Made by a program: the position numbers and the translations under genes. 64,000 nt of DNA, taken from positions 1-64,000 of the forward strand of contig CAZNPH010000007.1 in assembly GCA_964574985.1 (NCBI GenBank), given 5' to 3'. Below are positions 37,098-46,750 of this stretch, piece by piece (positions within the stretch are counted from its first letter, which is position 1; every line of letters starts with the position of its first letter). The notes under the pieces were generated by a model. The model saw nothing but the letters and a program-made list of their open reading frames with translations, had not been told where the DNA came from and did not search any database. Origin of the DNA: CAZNPH01 sp964574985. Its GTDB lineage: Bacteria; Bacteroidota; Bacteroidia; Bacteroidales; SM23-62.

Positions 37098-38263
37098 TAT
37101 TCCTGACTTAAAATTCTGGCCGGATCCAAAAAGATCGCGTACAGGGAAGGGATCCATGAAGCCAGCATCCACAGAATGGGGGAAACGATCATGCTCATAT
37201 ACAAAAGGCCCCACCTGAAATGGATATTCTCCGCCGTAAACCGGAAGATCTGCCGGCCGAAAATATCCGCCATCAGGGAACCCAGGAAAAATCCGGCAAC
37301 CGCTCCGGCAACACCCAGCAGAAAAGCTTTCCCCAGAACCAGATAAACGATCCTCCAATTGCCGGATCCCAGCGCCCTCAGGATGCCCACTTCATGTCTC
37401 CTTGCTTTTACATTTTCATAGAACAGGAATCCGGTAATGATCAATGAGGCCAGAATCACAAACGGGATAATAAAAGATCCGTACCGGTTCATCATCTGCC
37501 GCTGTTCCTCCCTTGCATTGGCAATGCTGGCCAACTCCTTCACTTCGATGCCAGGCAGCAGTTCCGTTACCTGGCGGCGGACTTCATCAACCCGCCCCCC
37601 GTGACAAGTACAACCCAGGGCTTCGATTTTATTGATCTTTCCTTCCATTCCGGTGATCTTCTGAAGATCCTGAAGGTTCATGGCCACGGACTGGTCAAGG
37701 ATACCCCTGCCCTCCTTCAGCCTTTCTGCCACCTCAAATTCATAGGTTCTGCCATCTTCCCCCTCAATGACAAAAGGCTTGCCTTCCGGTACATTGACCG
37801 ATATTTCGCTGCCCAGTTTGACCGTGCCGGACTCCACATCATACCCCATGGATTCCTGGGGCCTGAGATTAATCTGTACCGCCTCGTCCTTGTATCCCAC
37901 AAGAAATATCTTGTGCTTCGACCCGTTCGGATCGACCCAGTCGGGGTACCGGACCTGCAAAACCCCCACAAGATGCCGTACGGCGTCGAACGTCCGTGCC
38001 CTGGCCAGTATGTCTACATAAGACTCGTCAAAGGTCCGTGAGTAATCATAGGAGAAAAAATCCATGGTCTCCGTTCCCTTGGGGAACATGAACAAATTGA
38101 GGCCCTGTTCCCGCATGATCTTGCGGGTCTCATCCTCACTCGCCTTGCTCAGTGAAAACACGGCGACCGAGACGGAAGTGGCCACCACTACGGTCAGCAG
38201 TATGACCATGGTTGAATTCAGTCTGTACAAAGCCTCCCTGATGATCAAACCGATCGTTCTCAT
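37097..38263 (-). CDS. ABC transporter permease (FtsX/MacB-like)
   Basis: Inner-membrane protein of 388 residues with the MacB topology: an N-terminal helix (about residues 15-38), a large periplasmic domain (about 40-265), then three C-terminal helices (about 270-292, 315-340, 355-375) with the ENVKARRHEVGILRALG coupling block. The periplasmic domain has an unusual EALGCTCHGGRVDEV, two cysteines and a histidine that could bind a metal or form a disulfide; it is not a CxxCH heme site. Such mechanotransmission permeases push substrates from the periplasm into HlyD/TolC conduits or extract lipoproteins. Preceded by the TonB receptor gene (8 bp) and coupled to the ATPase by a one-base overlap. 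Confidence 0.92.
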   Translation of the reverse strand: MRTIGLIIREALYRLNSTMVILLTVVVATSVSVAVFSLSKASEDETRKIMREQGLNLFMFPKGTETMDFFSYDYSRTFDESYVDILARARTFDAVRHLVGVLQVRYPDWVDPNGSKHKIFLVGYKDEAVQINLRPQESMGYDVESGTVKLGSEISVNVPEGKPFVIEGEDGRTYEFEVAERLKEGRGILDQSVAMNLQDLQKITGMEGKINKIEALGCTCHGGRVDEVRRQVTELLPGIEVKELASIANAREEQRQMMNRYGSFIIPFVILASLIITGFLFYENVKARRHEVGILRALGSGNWRIVYLVLGKAFLLGVAGAVAGFFLGSLMADIFGRQIFRFTAENIHFRWGLLYMSMIVSPILWMLASWIPSLYAIFLDPARILSQE

Positions 38264-38271
38264 AATGCTTT

Positions 38272-40497
38272 TTAATGAAATTGCCTGTCCATATTGTATT
38301 TGATCCCTGCATATATCCTCCTTCCGAAGTCCGGGTACCCCACCACGGTAGAATACCTCCTGTCGGTCAGATTGATCACTTTCAGATATACCCGGCTCCT
38401 GATGCTCCGGATCATATAACCGGCGGTTATATCCGCGGCAAAAAAGTCCCCCAGAGGCTGAGGTCCTGCAGGTCCGGCATAACGGTCATTTTCGAAAGCC
38501 GAAATATATTTGCCGGCAAGATTTACATCCCACTGGCCCTTACGAAAAAACACTCCCCCGTTGATGATGAATTCCGGCTGCTCCCTGTTGATGACCCGGT
38601 CACCGTCCTCTTTGATGAATGACTTTGTATACACCCCGTTGGCAAAGGCATTGAGAACATTCCAGAGTCTGGGGGTTTGTCCGGTCAGTTCGATCCCGTA
38701 GTTCATCTGGTCCCGGTTTTCATACAACTCCATATCGAGTCCGGTTACCGGATTCTCATAAGTTTCCCCGCTGTATACGATGGCATCCTGTTGTATGACG
38801 GAAAAGGCGGTCAGCGAATAATTGCCTGTTCTTCCCCAACCGGACCGGTATCCCAGGTCAAGCTTGAAACGGTCTTCGTTGCCGGGCTTCTCCAGATCAA
38901 TGTCCAGGGCACCGTCCCTGGGTCTTATGTTGCCGAATGCCGAATGAAAAGCCAAGCTGCCCTGATCCCATAAATCATAACGCGCACCGAAACTCGCCTG
39001 TATCTCGGAAGGCATCCATTCATCGGTAATGGGCGCAACCGTCCTGAAATCCCTTGACGAACCCTCAATGTTGAAAGCGCCATATTCATTCATATAAGTT
39101 TTGGTCCAGCGGAATCCCCCGTCAAGGGTAACAACCCCGAAATTCTGTTCATCAACGGCCACCAGTGAAAAAGTCTCGGTATCACACGTATTGCCCACAT
39201 AAAACCTTTTCCCCTCCGGCGCCACCCAGTGGTTGTAGAGTCCGCCTACCCGCAGGTTATTCCCCTTGAAAAGGGACAGGGCCTGGACAAAATTGATTCC
39301 GTATTCATAATCCTTCTCATTGACTTCCGTATGCTCCGTCTCATCAATCATGACCGGGTCTTTCAGAGAATAGTATACATGCAATTCCGAGGAGCTGCGT
39401 CCACTCTGCCTGTAATAAAACTTGATGTTGCCCAGGGCAGTCCGGAACGGATCATAACGCTGTCTGAAATTGATAAATTTCGGCGCTGCAGGCGGTTCCG
39501 CAACCCGCAATTCCCTTTTTCCGTTCAGGAGCATGAGGTTGGCCCTTATCTCCATGCGCTGTAAAGGCTCCCAGCCAATCTGCCCTATAAAGCTTCCCAT
39601 GTTTTCCCGGGCATGTTTACCCTCCGGACCGGCAGTGGACCGGTATCCCAGTCCGGTCGAGTATTTAACCTGCCCGGACTTCCCGCCGTGGAAAAAATGT
39701 CCGTTGAAGGTTTTGAAGCTGCCGTATTCCAGTTCCGCAGTGGTCGTTTTCCTTTCCGGTTCACGGGTGTTCACCTTGATCACCCCGGCGAGACCGGACA
39801 AACCCGTGAGCAGCGCCGCGCTTGAACGGACGATCTCAATGCTTTCCACATAGGAAGCCGGGATAAAGTAAGGCAGTTCATGGAATTCTTTCTGCCATAT
39901 CCCGTTGATGGCATAATCCGGATAGGGATACTTTTGTCCGCGGATGGAAAAAAACTGTTTGACCTTTCGACCCCTGGACTCCACGAGTCCGCCCGGCACA
40001 TATTTCATGGCATCCACCAGGTCGGTCGCACCCGTTTTGTCCATTCTTTCACGGGCAACCAGCGAAGTGGCCACCTGAAGGGATACAGGCTCCATGGAAG
40101 GGGTCTCTACCGGGTCGTCATATATTCTCCCGCGGACCACGGAGACCGAATCCAGGGCATAGGCGACGGGCTCCAGCTGAAACTCCACCCGGGAAACACG
40201 GTTGGCCTGAACGCTGACTTCCTGCATCATGGTCAGGAATCCGACCACGGAAACCTGCAGAACATATTCTCCCGGTGGGAGTTCCCGTATGATGAAACGG
40301 CCGGAAGGCCCGGAAATGACACCACGTCTGGTTCCTTCGATCAGGATATTGGCATTTTCAATGGGCTTGCCGGTTTCCTTGTTCAGTACTATGCCCCGGA
40401 TGCCCTGCTCCACTTCCTGTGCATGCACACTCCCGTTGGGTCCGGGAAAACACATCAACAATGTCCACGCGAAAATCAACCGGAAAATATCGTTCAT
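38272..40497 (-). CDS. TonB-dependent outer-membrane receptor
   Basis: A 741-residue outer-membrane importer with a signal peptide (about 1-27), then an N-terminal carboxypeptidase-regulatory-like beta-sandwich (about 30-115, GIVLNKETGKPIENANILIE), a plug domain (about 150-245, including VDAMKYVPGG and IRGQKYPYPDYAINGIW) and a barrel closing with a C-terminal aromatic-rich strand (GRRIYAGIKYNMDRQFH). The plug resembles that of siderophore and metal-chelate receptors, not SusC sugar receptors, and no SusD partner is present. First gene of the six-gene cluster, so uptake of a small ligand is genetically tied to an ABC export system. The ligand is unknown. Confidence 0.93.
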   Translation of the reverse strand: MNDIFRLIFAWTLLMCFPGPNGSVHAQEVEQGIRGIVLNKETGKPIENANILIEGTRRGVISGPSGRFIIRELPPGEYVLQVSVVGFLTMMQEVSVQANRVSRVEFQLEPVAYALDSVSVVRGRIYDDPVETPSMEPVSLQVATSLVARERMDKTGATDLVDAMKYVPGGLVESRGRKVKQFFSIRGQKYPYPDYAINGIWQKEFHELPYFIPASYVESIEIVRSSAALLTGLSGLAGVIKVNTREPERKTTTAELEYGSFKTFNGHFFHGGKSGQVKYSTGLGYRSTAGPEGKHARENMGSFIGQIGWEPLQRMEIRANLMLLNGKRELRVAEPPAAPKFINFRQRYDPFRTALGNIKFYYRQSGRSSSELHVYYSLKDPVMIDETEHTEVNEKDYEYGINFVQALSLFKGNNLRVGGLYNHWVAPEGKRFYVGNTCDTETFSLVAVDEQNFGVVTLDGGFRWTKTYMNEYGAFNIEGSSRDFRTVAPITDEWMPSEIQASFGARYDLWDQGSLAFHSAFGNIRPRDGALDIDLEKPGNEDRFKLDLGYRSGWGRTGNYSLTAFSVIQQDAIVYSGETYENPVTGLDMELYENRDQMNYGIELTGQTPRLWNVLNAFANGVYTKSFIKEDGDRVINREQPEFIINGGVFFRKGQWDVNLAGKYISAFENDRYAGPAGPQPLGDFFAADITAGYMIRSIRSRVYLKVINLTDRRYSTVVGYPDFGRRIYAGIKYNMDRQFH

Positions 40498-40603
40498 AAT
40501 ATTTTGGAATAATTGATTGTTTCAAAATATTTTCAACGGCAAAGAAACAAATAAATTGCCGGCCGGTAAAATAACAGCCACCGGAAAAACCGTCACCCGG
40601 GGT

Positions 40604-41476
40604 TTATTTCAGGATCCTGTAGTTCCTGTATTCGAAAAAACGTTTCCCCGTGAATTTTTCCAGCCAGTGGAGCAAACGGTACCGCAGTTTATAGTTCTTT
40701 TTCTCTGCATCCAGCCGGAGGTCCCAGTTCATCCGGCCGATCCGCTCTTTCATTACGGCAGGATGGGTGCCGGCGAAAAGCCGGATGGAATCCACCCGGG
40801 AAAAATCAAAAAAATCTTTTTCCGGCTCCGTACTTTTCATCCATGCATCATCATGATACAATTTTTTAAATGCCCTGTACTTGCGTAGCATGATTTGGGG
40901 ATGTTTGACCCACCCATAATGATAGATGGCCGCATCCACGGGTTTTACCATCAGTTTTTTACCGTTTTTCCGGAATCCCTGGGCATCCCTGTATGAACGG
41001 ATGCTTTTGTCATTCCGTATCACCCTGATCTCACACCGGTACCAGGCCCTGGAGTCCGCCACATAATCATAACTCCCGTAAAAATGAAGATACCTGAACA
41101 ACAGTCCTTCCACTTTTTCCCGGTCCTTCCATTTCTGCATGGCTTTCCTGACCGGCTCATGGTATTTTTCATGCAATATCTCGTCGGCCTGAATATAAAA
41201 GGCCCAGTCAAAATCCTCCGGAACTGCATCAAAGGCTTTATTGGTCTCTTCGGCAAGAACCGCACCCTTCTCACGCAGGTCTCTCCTCCATGTACTGGTG
41301 ATGACCCGGATCTTTTCCGGAGATATGCCTTTGATCAGATCGATTGTATCGTCTTCGGAATCACCCACATTCACGATGAAATGGTCACAAAGGGGAAGTA
41401 CGGAAACAATGGCCTCCTTCACAGGATAACTGTACTTTAACGCGTTTCTCACAAAACTGAATCCGCATACCTTCAT
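40604..41476 (-). CDS. Family 2 glycosyltransferase
   Basis: GT-A fold glycosyltransferase, about 290 residues. The start at 41476 gives MKVCGFSFVRNALKYSYPVK; a frame from 41503 adds nine residues. The front half has the nucleotide-sugar-binding strand IVSVLPLCDHFIVNVGDSED, and a metal-binding-type acidic stretch AFYIQADEILHEKYHEPV near residue 100. The rest is specific to a group seen near polysaccharide genes. Substrate and product unknown; it could act in surface polysaccharide synthesis. It follows the MsbA-like exporter (45 bp) on the same strand. Confidence 0.88.
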   Translation of the reverse strand: MKVCGFSFVRNALKYSYPVKEAIVSVLPLCDHFIVNVGDSEDDTIDLIKGISPEKIRVITSTWRRDLREKGAVLAEETNKAFDAVPEDFDWAFYIQADEILHEKYHEPVRKAMQKWKDREKVEGLLFRYLHFYGSYDYVADSRAWYRCEIRVIRNDKSIRSYRDAQGFRKNGKKLMVKPVDAAIYHYGWVKHPQIMLRKYRAFKKLYHDDAWMKSTEPEKDFFDFSRVDSIRLFAGTHPAVMKERIGRMNWDLRLDAEKKNYKLRYRLLHWLEKFTGKRFFEYRNYRILK

Positions 41477-41521
41477 TTTCCGGAAAATGATCTGCATGCA
41501 CATAGGTACCGGTCACCGGGA

Positions 41522-43339
41522 TCAGTACATCTGCATTTTATGATACTTTTTATAATAACCGTTCATGGCAAGCAATTCTTCATGGTTCCCGTGCTCGACG
41601 ATCTCTCCTGCTTCCAGTACGAAAATTTCATCGGCGAACTTGACGGTGGACAAGCGGTGGGCGATCACAATGGATGTCCTGTTCTGCATAAGATTGACAA
41701 TGGCTTCCTGCACCAGCCTTTCCGATTCGGTATCCAGGGAAGAGGTGGCTTCATCCAGTATCAGTATGGGCGGATTCTTAAGCAGGGCCCTGGCAATGCT
41801 GATCCTCTGGCTCTGCCCCCCGCTCAGCTTGCTACCCGCGTCACCGACGCTGGTATAATAACCGTTCCGGGTTTCCATGATGAATTCATGTGCATTGGCC
41901 ATTTTGGCCGCTTCAATGACGTCCGGCTTGCGGGCATCATACATTCCGAAGGCGATGTTGTTGAAAAAGGTATCGTTGAACAGGATGGACTGCTGACTGA
42001 CAATACCCATCAGGTTCCTCAGATCCCTGATCCTGTAATCCCTCACCGAAAGTCCGTCTATCATCAACTCCCCCTTTGTACAATCGATGAACCTGGGCAA
42101 AAGGTCGACCAGGGTGGACTTGCCGGACCCGGACTTGCCCACCAGGGCCACCGTCCTGCCTTTTTGTATGTGCAGGTTGATGTTTTTCAGTACATAATCC
42201 TTATCATACCGGAAATAAACGTCCCGGTATTCAATGGAGCCGGCAAACTCCTGAATGGGTCTGGCATCCGGCTTGTCCCGGATAACCACTTCTGCCTTAA
42301 TGACCGAATCGATCCGGTCCACGGCGGCCATTCCCTTCTGAATATTATAGTATCCTGTAGAAAATGCCTTGGCGGGGGTAATGATCTGGGAAAATACGAT
42401 CAGGTAAGCGATGAACCCTTCCGAGGATAAAGAAGTGATGTCTCTGAGCACAAGTATTCCTCCGACATACATTAAGAGCATCATCACCACCGTCCCCAGG
42501 AACTCGCTCATGGGGGAGGCAAGAAAACGCCTGCGGTATACCTTATTGATTATCATTGTATACAGATTGTTCGTATTACGGAAATGCCGGGTTACTTTCT
42601 TTTCCGCATTGTATGCCTTGATAATCCGTATACCGGTGAGGGTTTCCTCGATGATGGACATCAACGTGCCCATCCTGCGCTGCACCTTGAATGAAGCGGC
42701 ACGGAGAGTCCTCCCCACCCGGCCGATCAGGTAACCGCTCACGGGGAGCAGGATGATGGCGAACAGGGTCAGCTGATAGCTCATAATGAACATGTAGGTC
42801 AGGTAAATAATGATGGTAATGGGGTCACGGAATATCATTTCCAGTGAACTCATGACCGAGGCCTCCACTTCATTCACATCCAGTGTGGACCTGGATATGA
42901 TGTCACCCTTCCTGGCATCCGAATAGTAAGACAGGGGGAGTCTTATGATCTTGTCATACAGATTGTTCCGGATATCTCTCACCACTCCGGTCCTCACCGG
43001 GGTCATATAATATTGGGCGAGGAACCTGGTCATTGCCTTGAACAGGGTCATGATCACCACCAGCAGGGAAACAAAAAGCAGTGCCCGGCTCTGTCCGTAT
43101 TCCGCAATGATGTTGCTGAGGTAAAAATTGAAATTGTGCTGTATGGCATCCAAGGAAAACGCAAAAGGCACAGATTCCGTGACCATGGGTTGCTTTTCAA
43201 ACAGGATCCGCAGAAAGGGAACCGCCATAACAAATGAGAACAGGGCAAAGCAGGCAGACAAAACATTGAACAGAATGTTCAGAAAGGCAAAAAACCTGTA
43301 GGGTCCGATATATCGTATGACCTTGATGAACGACTTCAT
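41522..43339 (-). CDS. ABC exporter, MsbA-like (fused membrane and ATPase domains)
   Basis: Half-transporter of 605 residues that should work as a homodimer. Six membrane helices occupy about residues 1-335; the ATPase follows with Walker A VGKSGSGKST, Q-loop MGIVSQQSIL, signature LSGGQSQRIS, Walker B PILILDEATSSLD and switch histidine IVIAHRLSTV. It most resembles MsbA-type lipid flippases that carry lipid A core across the inner membrane; other lipids or drugs are possible. The start gives MKSFIKVIRYIGPYRFFAF; an ATG ten codons upstream would overlap purB. Between purB and a glycosyltransferase on the same strand. Confidence 0.92.
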   Translation of the reverse strand: MKSFIKVIRYIGPYRFFAFLNILFNVLSACFALFSFVMAVPFLRILFEKQPMVTESVPFAFSLDAIQHNFNFYLSNIIAEYGQSRALLFVSLLVVIMTLFKAMTRFLAQYYMTPVRTGVVRDIRNNLYDKIIRLPLSYYSDARKGDIISRSTLDVNEVEASVMSSLEMIFRDPITIIIYLTYMFIMSYQLTLFAIILLPVSGYLIGRVGRTLRAASFKVQRRMGTLMSIIEETLTGIRIIKAYNAEKKVTRHFRNTNNLYTMIINKVYRRRFLASPMSEFLGTVVMMLLMYVGGILVLRDITSLSSEGFIAYLIVFSQIITPAKAFSTGYYNIQKGMAAVDRIDSVIKAEVVIRDKPDARPIQEFAGSIEYRDVYFRYDKDYVLKNINLHIQKGRTVALVGKSGSGKSTLVDLLPRFIDCTKGELMIDGLSVRDYRIRDLRNLMGIVSQQSILFNDTFFNNIAFGMYDARKPDVIEAAKMANAHEFIMETRNGYYTSVGDAGSKLSGGQSQRISIARALLKNPPILILDEATSSLDTESERLVQEAIVNLMQNRTSIVIAHRLSTVKFADEIFVLEAGEIVEHGNHEELLAMNGYYKKYHKMQMY

Positions 43340-43365
43340 GTGCAGATGTTCATTTGAACCCGGAG

Positions 43366-44709
43366 TCAAATACCGGTGTAGTTAAAAGGGGTGATCCTTT
43401 TAAGCTCTTCTTTGACGGCAGGTTTCAAATCCAGTGAATCAATAAAATCATGCAGTTTCTTCTTATTTACCGGCTCATTGGTCCGGGTCAGCTGTTTCAG
43501 TGTCTCAAACGGATTTTCAATCCCTTCCCTTCGCATAACGGTCTGGATGGCCTCCGAAACCACAACCCAGTGTTCATCCAGATCCGTGCGGATATTCTCT
43601 TCATGTACGACCAGTTTGCCGAGTCCTTTCAGCAGCGATCTGAACGCGATCATACTGTGCGCAAGTGGAACACCTACATTCCTGACCACCGTGGAATCGG
43701 TCAGATCCCGTTGCAATCTGGAAACCGGCAGTTTGCCGGCAAGGTGGTTACCCACCGCATTGGCAACGCCCAGATTCCCTTCCGCGTTCTCAAAATCAAT
43801 GGGATTCACTTTATGAGGCATAGCCGATGAACCGGTCTCTCCCTCTTTTATCTTCTGTTTGAAGTAATCCATGGATATGTATGACCAGACATCCCGGGCC
43901 AGGTCTATCAGAATGACATTGATCCTGCGCATGGCATCGAATATGGCTGCCAGCTGGTCATAATGATCGATCTGGGTGGTGGTCTGACTCCTCTTCAGTC
44001 CGAGCCGTTTGTTCACCAGGTCATTCCCGAAAGCGACCCAGTCGATTCCGGGATAAGCCGCATGATGGGCATTGAAATTCCCGGTGGCCCCACCGAACTT
44101 GGCCGAATACGGGATCCTGGAAAGTTCCTCCGTTTGTATCTCAAGCCTTTCTGCAAACACCCGGAACTCCTTGCCCAGCCGGGTCGGCGAAGCCGGCTGC
44201 CCGTGGGTCCTCGCCAGCATAGGGATATGCACCCAGTCCCTGGAAAGAGTATTGAGTCTGTTTACCAGCTTTTCCAGCAAAGGCATATAGGCATTGCGAA
44301 CCGCATCCTTCAGGGAAAGGGGAACAGCGGTATTGTTAACATCCTGCGAGGTCAGTCCGAAATGTACAAACTCCCTGAAAGCCGAAAAACCCAGGAGGTT
44401 GAATTGCTGCTTGAGGTAATATTCCACCGCTTTTACATCATGATTGGTCACCGCTTCGATCTTTTTCACTCCTTCCGCTTTTTCCGGGGTGAACGCTTCA
44501 ACCATCTCCCTGAGAATATGAAAACCTTCATCCGGAAAATCCTTCAACTGTTGCAGGGGCAATTCACACAAAGCAATGAAATATTCCACCTCCACAAACA
44601 TCCGGTATTTGATCAGGGCATATTCGGAAAAATAGGCATCGAGCGATTCCACTTTATTCCTGTACCGCCCGTCAATGGGTGATATGGCAGTCAGGCTGTT
44701 CAGGTCCAT
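43366..44709 (-). CDS. purB: Adenylosuccinate lyase
   Basis: Tetrameric purine enzyme acting twice: it cleaves SAICAR to AICAR, and adenylosuccinate to AMP, releasing fumarate. It is 447 residues, the E. coli-like size. Visible motifs are the N-terminal SPIDGRYRNKV, the histidine in TSQDVNNTAV, PMLARTHGQPASPTRLGKE, and the mobile signature loop GSSAMPHKVNPIDFENAEG with the catalytic serine. Complete and unremarkable. First gene ahead of the MsbA-like exporter and glycosyltransferase; divergent from the nfeD-type gene. Confidence 0.98.
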   Translation of the reverse strand: MDLNSLTAISPIDGRYRNKVESLDAYFSEYALIKYRMFVEVEYFIALCELPLQQLKDFPDEGFHILREMVEAFTPEKAEGVKKIEAVTNHDVKAVEYYLKQQFNLLGFSAFREFVHFGLTSQDVNNTAVPLSLKDAVRNAYMPLLEKLVNRLNTLSRDWVHIPMLARTHGQPASPTRLGKEFRVFAERLEIQTEELSRIPYSAKFGGATGNFNAHHAAYPGIDWVAFGNDLVNKRLGLKRSQTTTQIDHYDQLAAIFDAMRRINVILIDLARDVWSYISMDYFKQKIKEGETGSSAMPHKVNPIDFENAEGNLGVANAVGNHLAGKLPVSRLQRDLTDSTVVRNVGVPLAHSMIAFRSLLKGLGKLVVHEENIRTDLDEHWVVVSEAIQTVMRREGIENPFETLKQLTRTNEPVNKKKLHDFIDSLDLKPAVKEELKRITPFNYTGI

Positions 44710-44737
44710 TTGAATTCAATTTTTGTACAGAACGAAA

Positions 44738-44745
44738 CAAAGTTA
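44738..44745 (-). promoter_or_regulatory. Putative -7 box for purB
   Basis: Minus-strand TAACTTTG fits TAnnTTTG, about 30 bp upstream of the ATG at 44709 in the divergent purB/nfeD interval. No -33 TTTG at ideal spacing. Confidence 0.45.
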
Positions 44746-44850
44746 GCAGAAATTTCCGTACCGGTGTTTTATCTGAATTTTTCTTAATTTTACTGCCCTC
44801 AGGTTTCCGGAAAAGGTTGCCCCGGAAATGCGCCTGCAAATATTCAAAAA

Positions 44851-46308
44851 ATGAAGATTTGCTTCAAAAAATACCCGCGGTTGGTTTTCCCGGTGATTTT
44901 TCTCCTGCTGATCCCGGTTTGTCCCCTTGCGGAAGAGTCCCTGCCCGTCGAGAGAACCGCTCTGGTATACACCTTCGATATCAAGAAGCAGATCGCTCCC
45001 CCCGCATGGAGAATCACACAAAAAAGTTTTAAGGAAGCCAAAAAGCTCAGGGCCGACTATATCATCCTGCAGCTTAATACGTATGGCGGACTCCTGGATG
45101 CGGCAGACTCCATCAGGACCATGATCCTGAACAGCAGGATCCCGGTATACGTGTTCATTGACAACAATGCCGCCTCCGCCGGCGCCCTCATTTCCATTGC
45201 CTGCGACCGCGTATATATGCGGTCAGGCGGCAGCATCGGTGCAGCCACGGTAGTCAACCAGTCCGGGGAGGTTGTGCCGGACAAATATCAGTCCTTCATG
45301 CGTTCAGCCATGCGGGCAACCGCCGAAGCGCATGGCAAAGACACCCTGATCTCAGGAAACGACACCCTGGTCCGCTGGCACAGGGATCCCAGGATCGCCG
45401 AGGCCATGGTTGATCCTTCCATATATATTGAGGGGATCATCGACACTGGAAAAGTGCTCACCCTGACCACGGAGGAAGCCATACAGAACGGATATTGCGA
45501 AGGGAGTGCAAAAAACATAAGGGAAGTCCTGTCCCTGGCAGGAATTGAAAAATACAGGATACAAAAATACAAACCCAGCGGGATCGACAAATTCATCCAT
45601 TTCCTGCTCAGTCCGGTCATCAGCGGATTGCTCATCATGGTCATTGTCGCGGGAATATACTTTGAAATGCAGACACCGGGCATCGGTTTCCCCCTTGCAG
45701 CCGCAGTACTGGCAGCCATTCTGTATTTCGCACCCCTGTATCTTGAAGGCCTTGCCCAGAACTGGGAACTGGTTATGTTCATCGTCGGGGTTCTCCTCAT
45801 CGCCATGGAAATATTTGTCATTCCGGGTTTCGGCATCGCCGGCATATCCGGTATCATTCTGGTGGTGGCCGGACTCACCATGGCCATGGTTGACAATATG
45901 GTATTCCGGTTTGAAGGAGCTGTGGCCCTGAAGGAGATCATCAAGTCCTTCTTTATCGTGATCACCTCCATGTTCCTGGCTTTCATCCTTTCCCTTTTTG
46001 TGGGTAAAAAACTGCTTTCCCCGAATTCCTTTGCCAGGCTTTCCCTGAGCACCGACCTGGTCACCGAAAACGGTTACCTGGGTGTGGATTCTTCCATGAA
46101 GAACCTGGTGGGTCAGACAGGCACTGCCTATTCGATCCTGCGACCTTCCGGAAAGGTCCTGATCAATGATGAGATATATGATGCGAAGTCAGAAGTCAGC
46201 TATATCAACGCCAGGGAAAAAATCCGTGTGATCCGTTACGAAACCGGACAGCTATATGTGATTAAACACCGGGAAAACTCCGATGAGGGAAAGCATGACC
46301 ACGCCTGA
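44851..46308 (+). CDS. NfeD-family membrane-bound ClpP-class serine protease
   Basis: Membrane protease of 485 residues. A signal peptide (about 1-25) leads into a ClpP-like domain with LNTYGGLLDAADSIR and the nucleophile serine in FIDNNAASAGALIS near residue 110. A lysine in DKYQSFMRSAMRATAEAHG near 150 is in the place of the S/K dyad. Four or so helices follow (about 250-400), then a C-terminal soluble NfeD/OB domain with LVGQTGTAYSILRPSGKVLI. In many bacteria this long form pairs with a stomatin/flotillin gene; none is adjacent here. Likely role: cleaving membrane-associated proteins, perhaps in lipid microdomains. Followed by an overlapping GNAT gene. Confidence 0.92.
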   Translation: MKICFKKYPRLVFPVIFLLLIPVCPLAEESLPVERTALVYTFDIKKQIAPPAWRITQKSFKEAKKLRADYIILQLNTYGGLLDAADSIRTMILNSRIPVYVFIDNNAASAGALISIACDRVYMRSGGSIGAATVVNQSGEVVPDKYQSFMRSAMRATAEAHGKDTLISGNDTLVRWHRDPRIAEAMVDPSIYIEGIIDTGKVLTLTTEEAIQNGYCEGSAKNIREVLSLAGIEKYRIQKYKPSGIDKFIHFLLSPVISGLLIMVIVAGIYFEMQTPGIGFPLAAAVLAAILYFAPLYLEGLAQNWELVMFIVGVLLIAMEIFVIPGFGIAGISGIILVVAGLTMAMVDNMVFRFEGAVALKEIIKSFFIVITSMFLAFILSLFVGKKLLSPNSFARLSLSTDLVTENGYLGVDSSMKNLVGQTGTAYSILRPSGKVLINDEIYDAKSEVSYINAREKIRVIRYETGQLYVIKHRENSDEGKHDHA

Positions 46309-46741
46309 AATACGGATCAGGGTTTACAGTCCGGAAGACCATCATGATCTGATGGCGTTCTGGAAAGAGAACGGACTCACCTATCCCGAACGGGGTGATA
46401 ATCTTCAGACCATTCAGGAATCCATTGATGAGCACGGAGGGAAATTGCTGGTTATGATTGATTCCCGGAAAGGGGATATCATCGGTTCGTCCTGGATGAC
46501 CTGCGACGGACGCAGGATATTCCTTCACCACTTCGGGATCAGGGAAGACTTCAGGGGGTGCGGACTGGGCCGGTTGTTGATGAAAAAAAGCATGGAATAT
46601 GTCAGGGAAAAGGGACTTCAGCTCAAGCTCGAAGTACACCGGGACAATCTGGCCGCCAAAAAGATTTACGAAGGATATGATTTCGAGATATTCAGGAAAT
46701 ATGAAATATATATGCTCAGGGACACCGCAATTTTTCATTAA
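46295..46741 (+). CDS. GNAT-family N-acetyltransferase
   Basis: Cytoplasmic acetyl-CoA-dependent acetyltransferase of about 148 residues. The start at 46295 is preceded by AGGG at good spacing, one of the few Shine-Dalgarno-like sites seen here; an ATG four codons upstream (46283) is possible. The acetyl-CoA loop is FRGCGLGRLLMKKSMEY near residue 85, followed by LEVHRDNLAAKKIYEGYDFE, both diagnostic. It overlaps the end of the nfeD-type gene by 14 bp, so they are coupled. The acetylated substrate is unknown. Confidence 0.92.
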   Translation: MTTPEIRIRVYSPEDHHDLMAFWKENGLTYPERGDNLQTIQESIDEHGGKLLVMIDSRKGDIIGSSWMTCDGRRIFLHHFGIREDFRGCGLGRLLMKKSMEYVREKGLQLKLEVHRDNLAAKKIYEGYDFEIFRKYEIYMLRDTAIFH

Positions 46742-46750
46742 TTTTACCGC

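Noticed and set aside
37098..37358. An 87-residue N-terminal extension of the ABC ATPase
   Set aside because: It would lie entirely within the permease gene in another frame and has no ABC-like content; the ATG at 37097 overlapping the permease stop fits coupling.
37600..37620. The permease GCTCHGG as a heme c site
   Set aside because: Heme c attachment needs CxxCH; this is CxCH.
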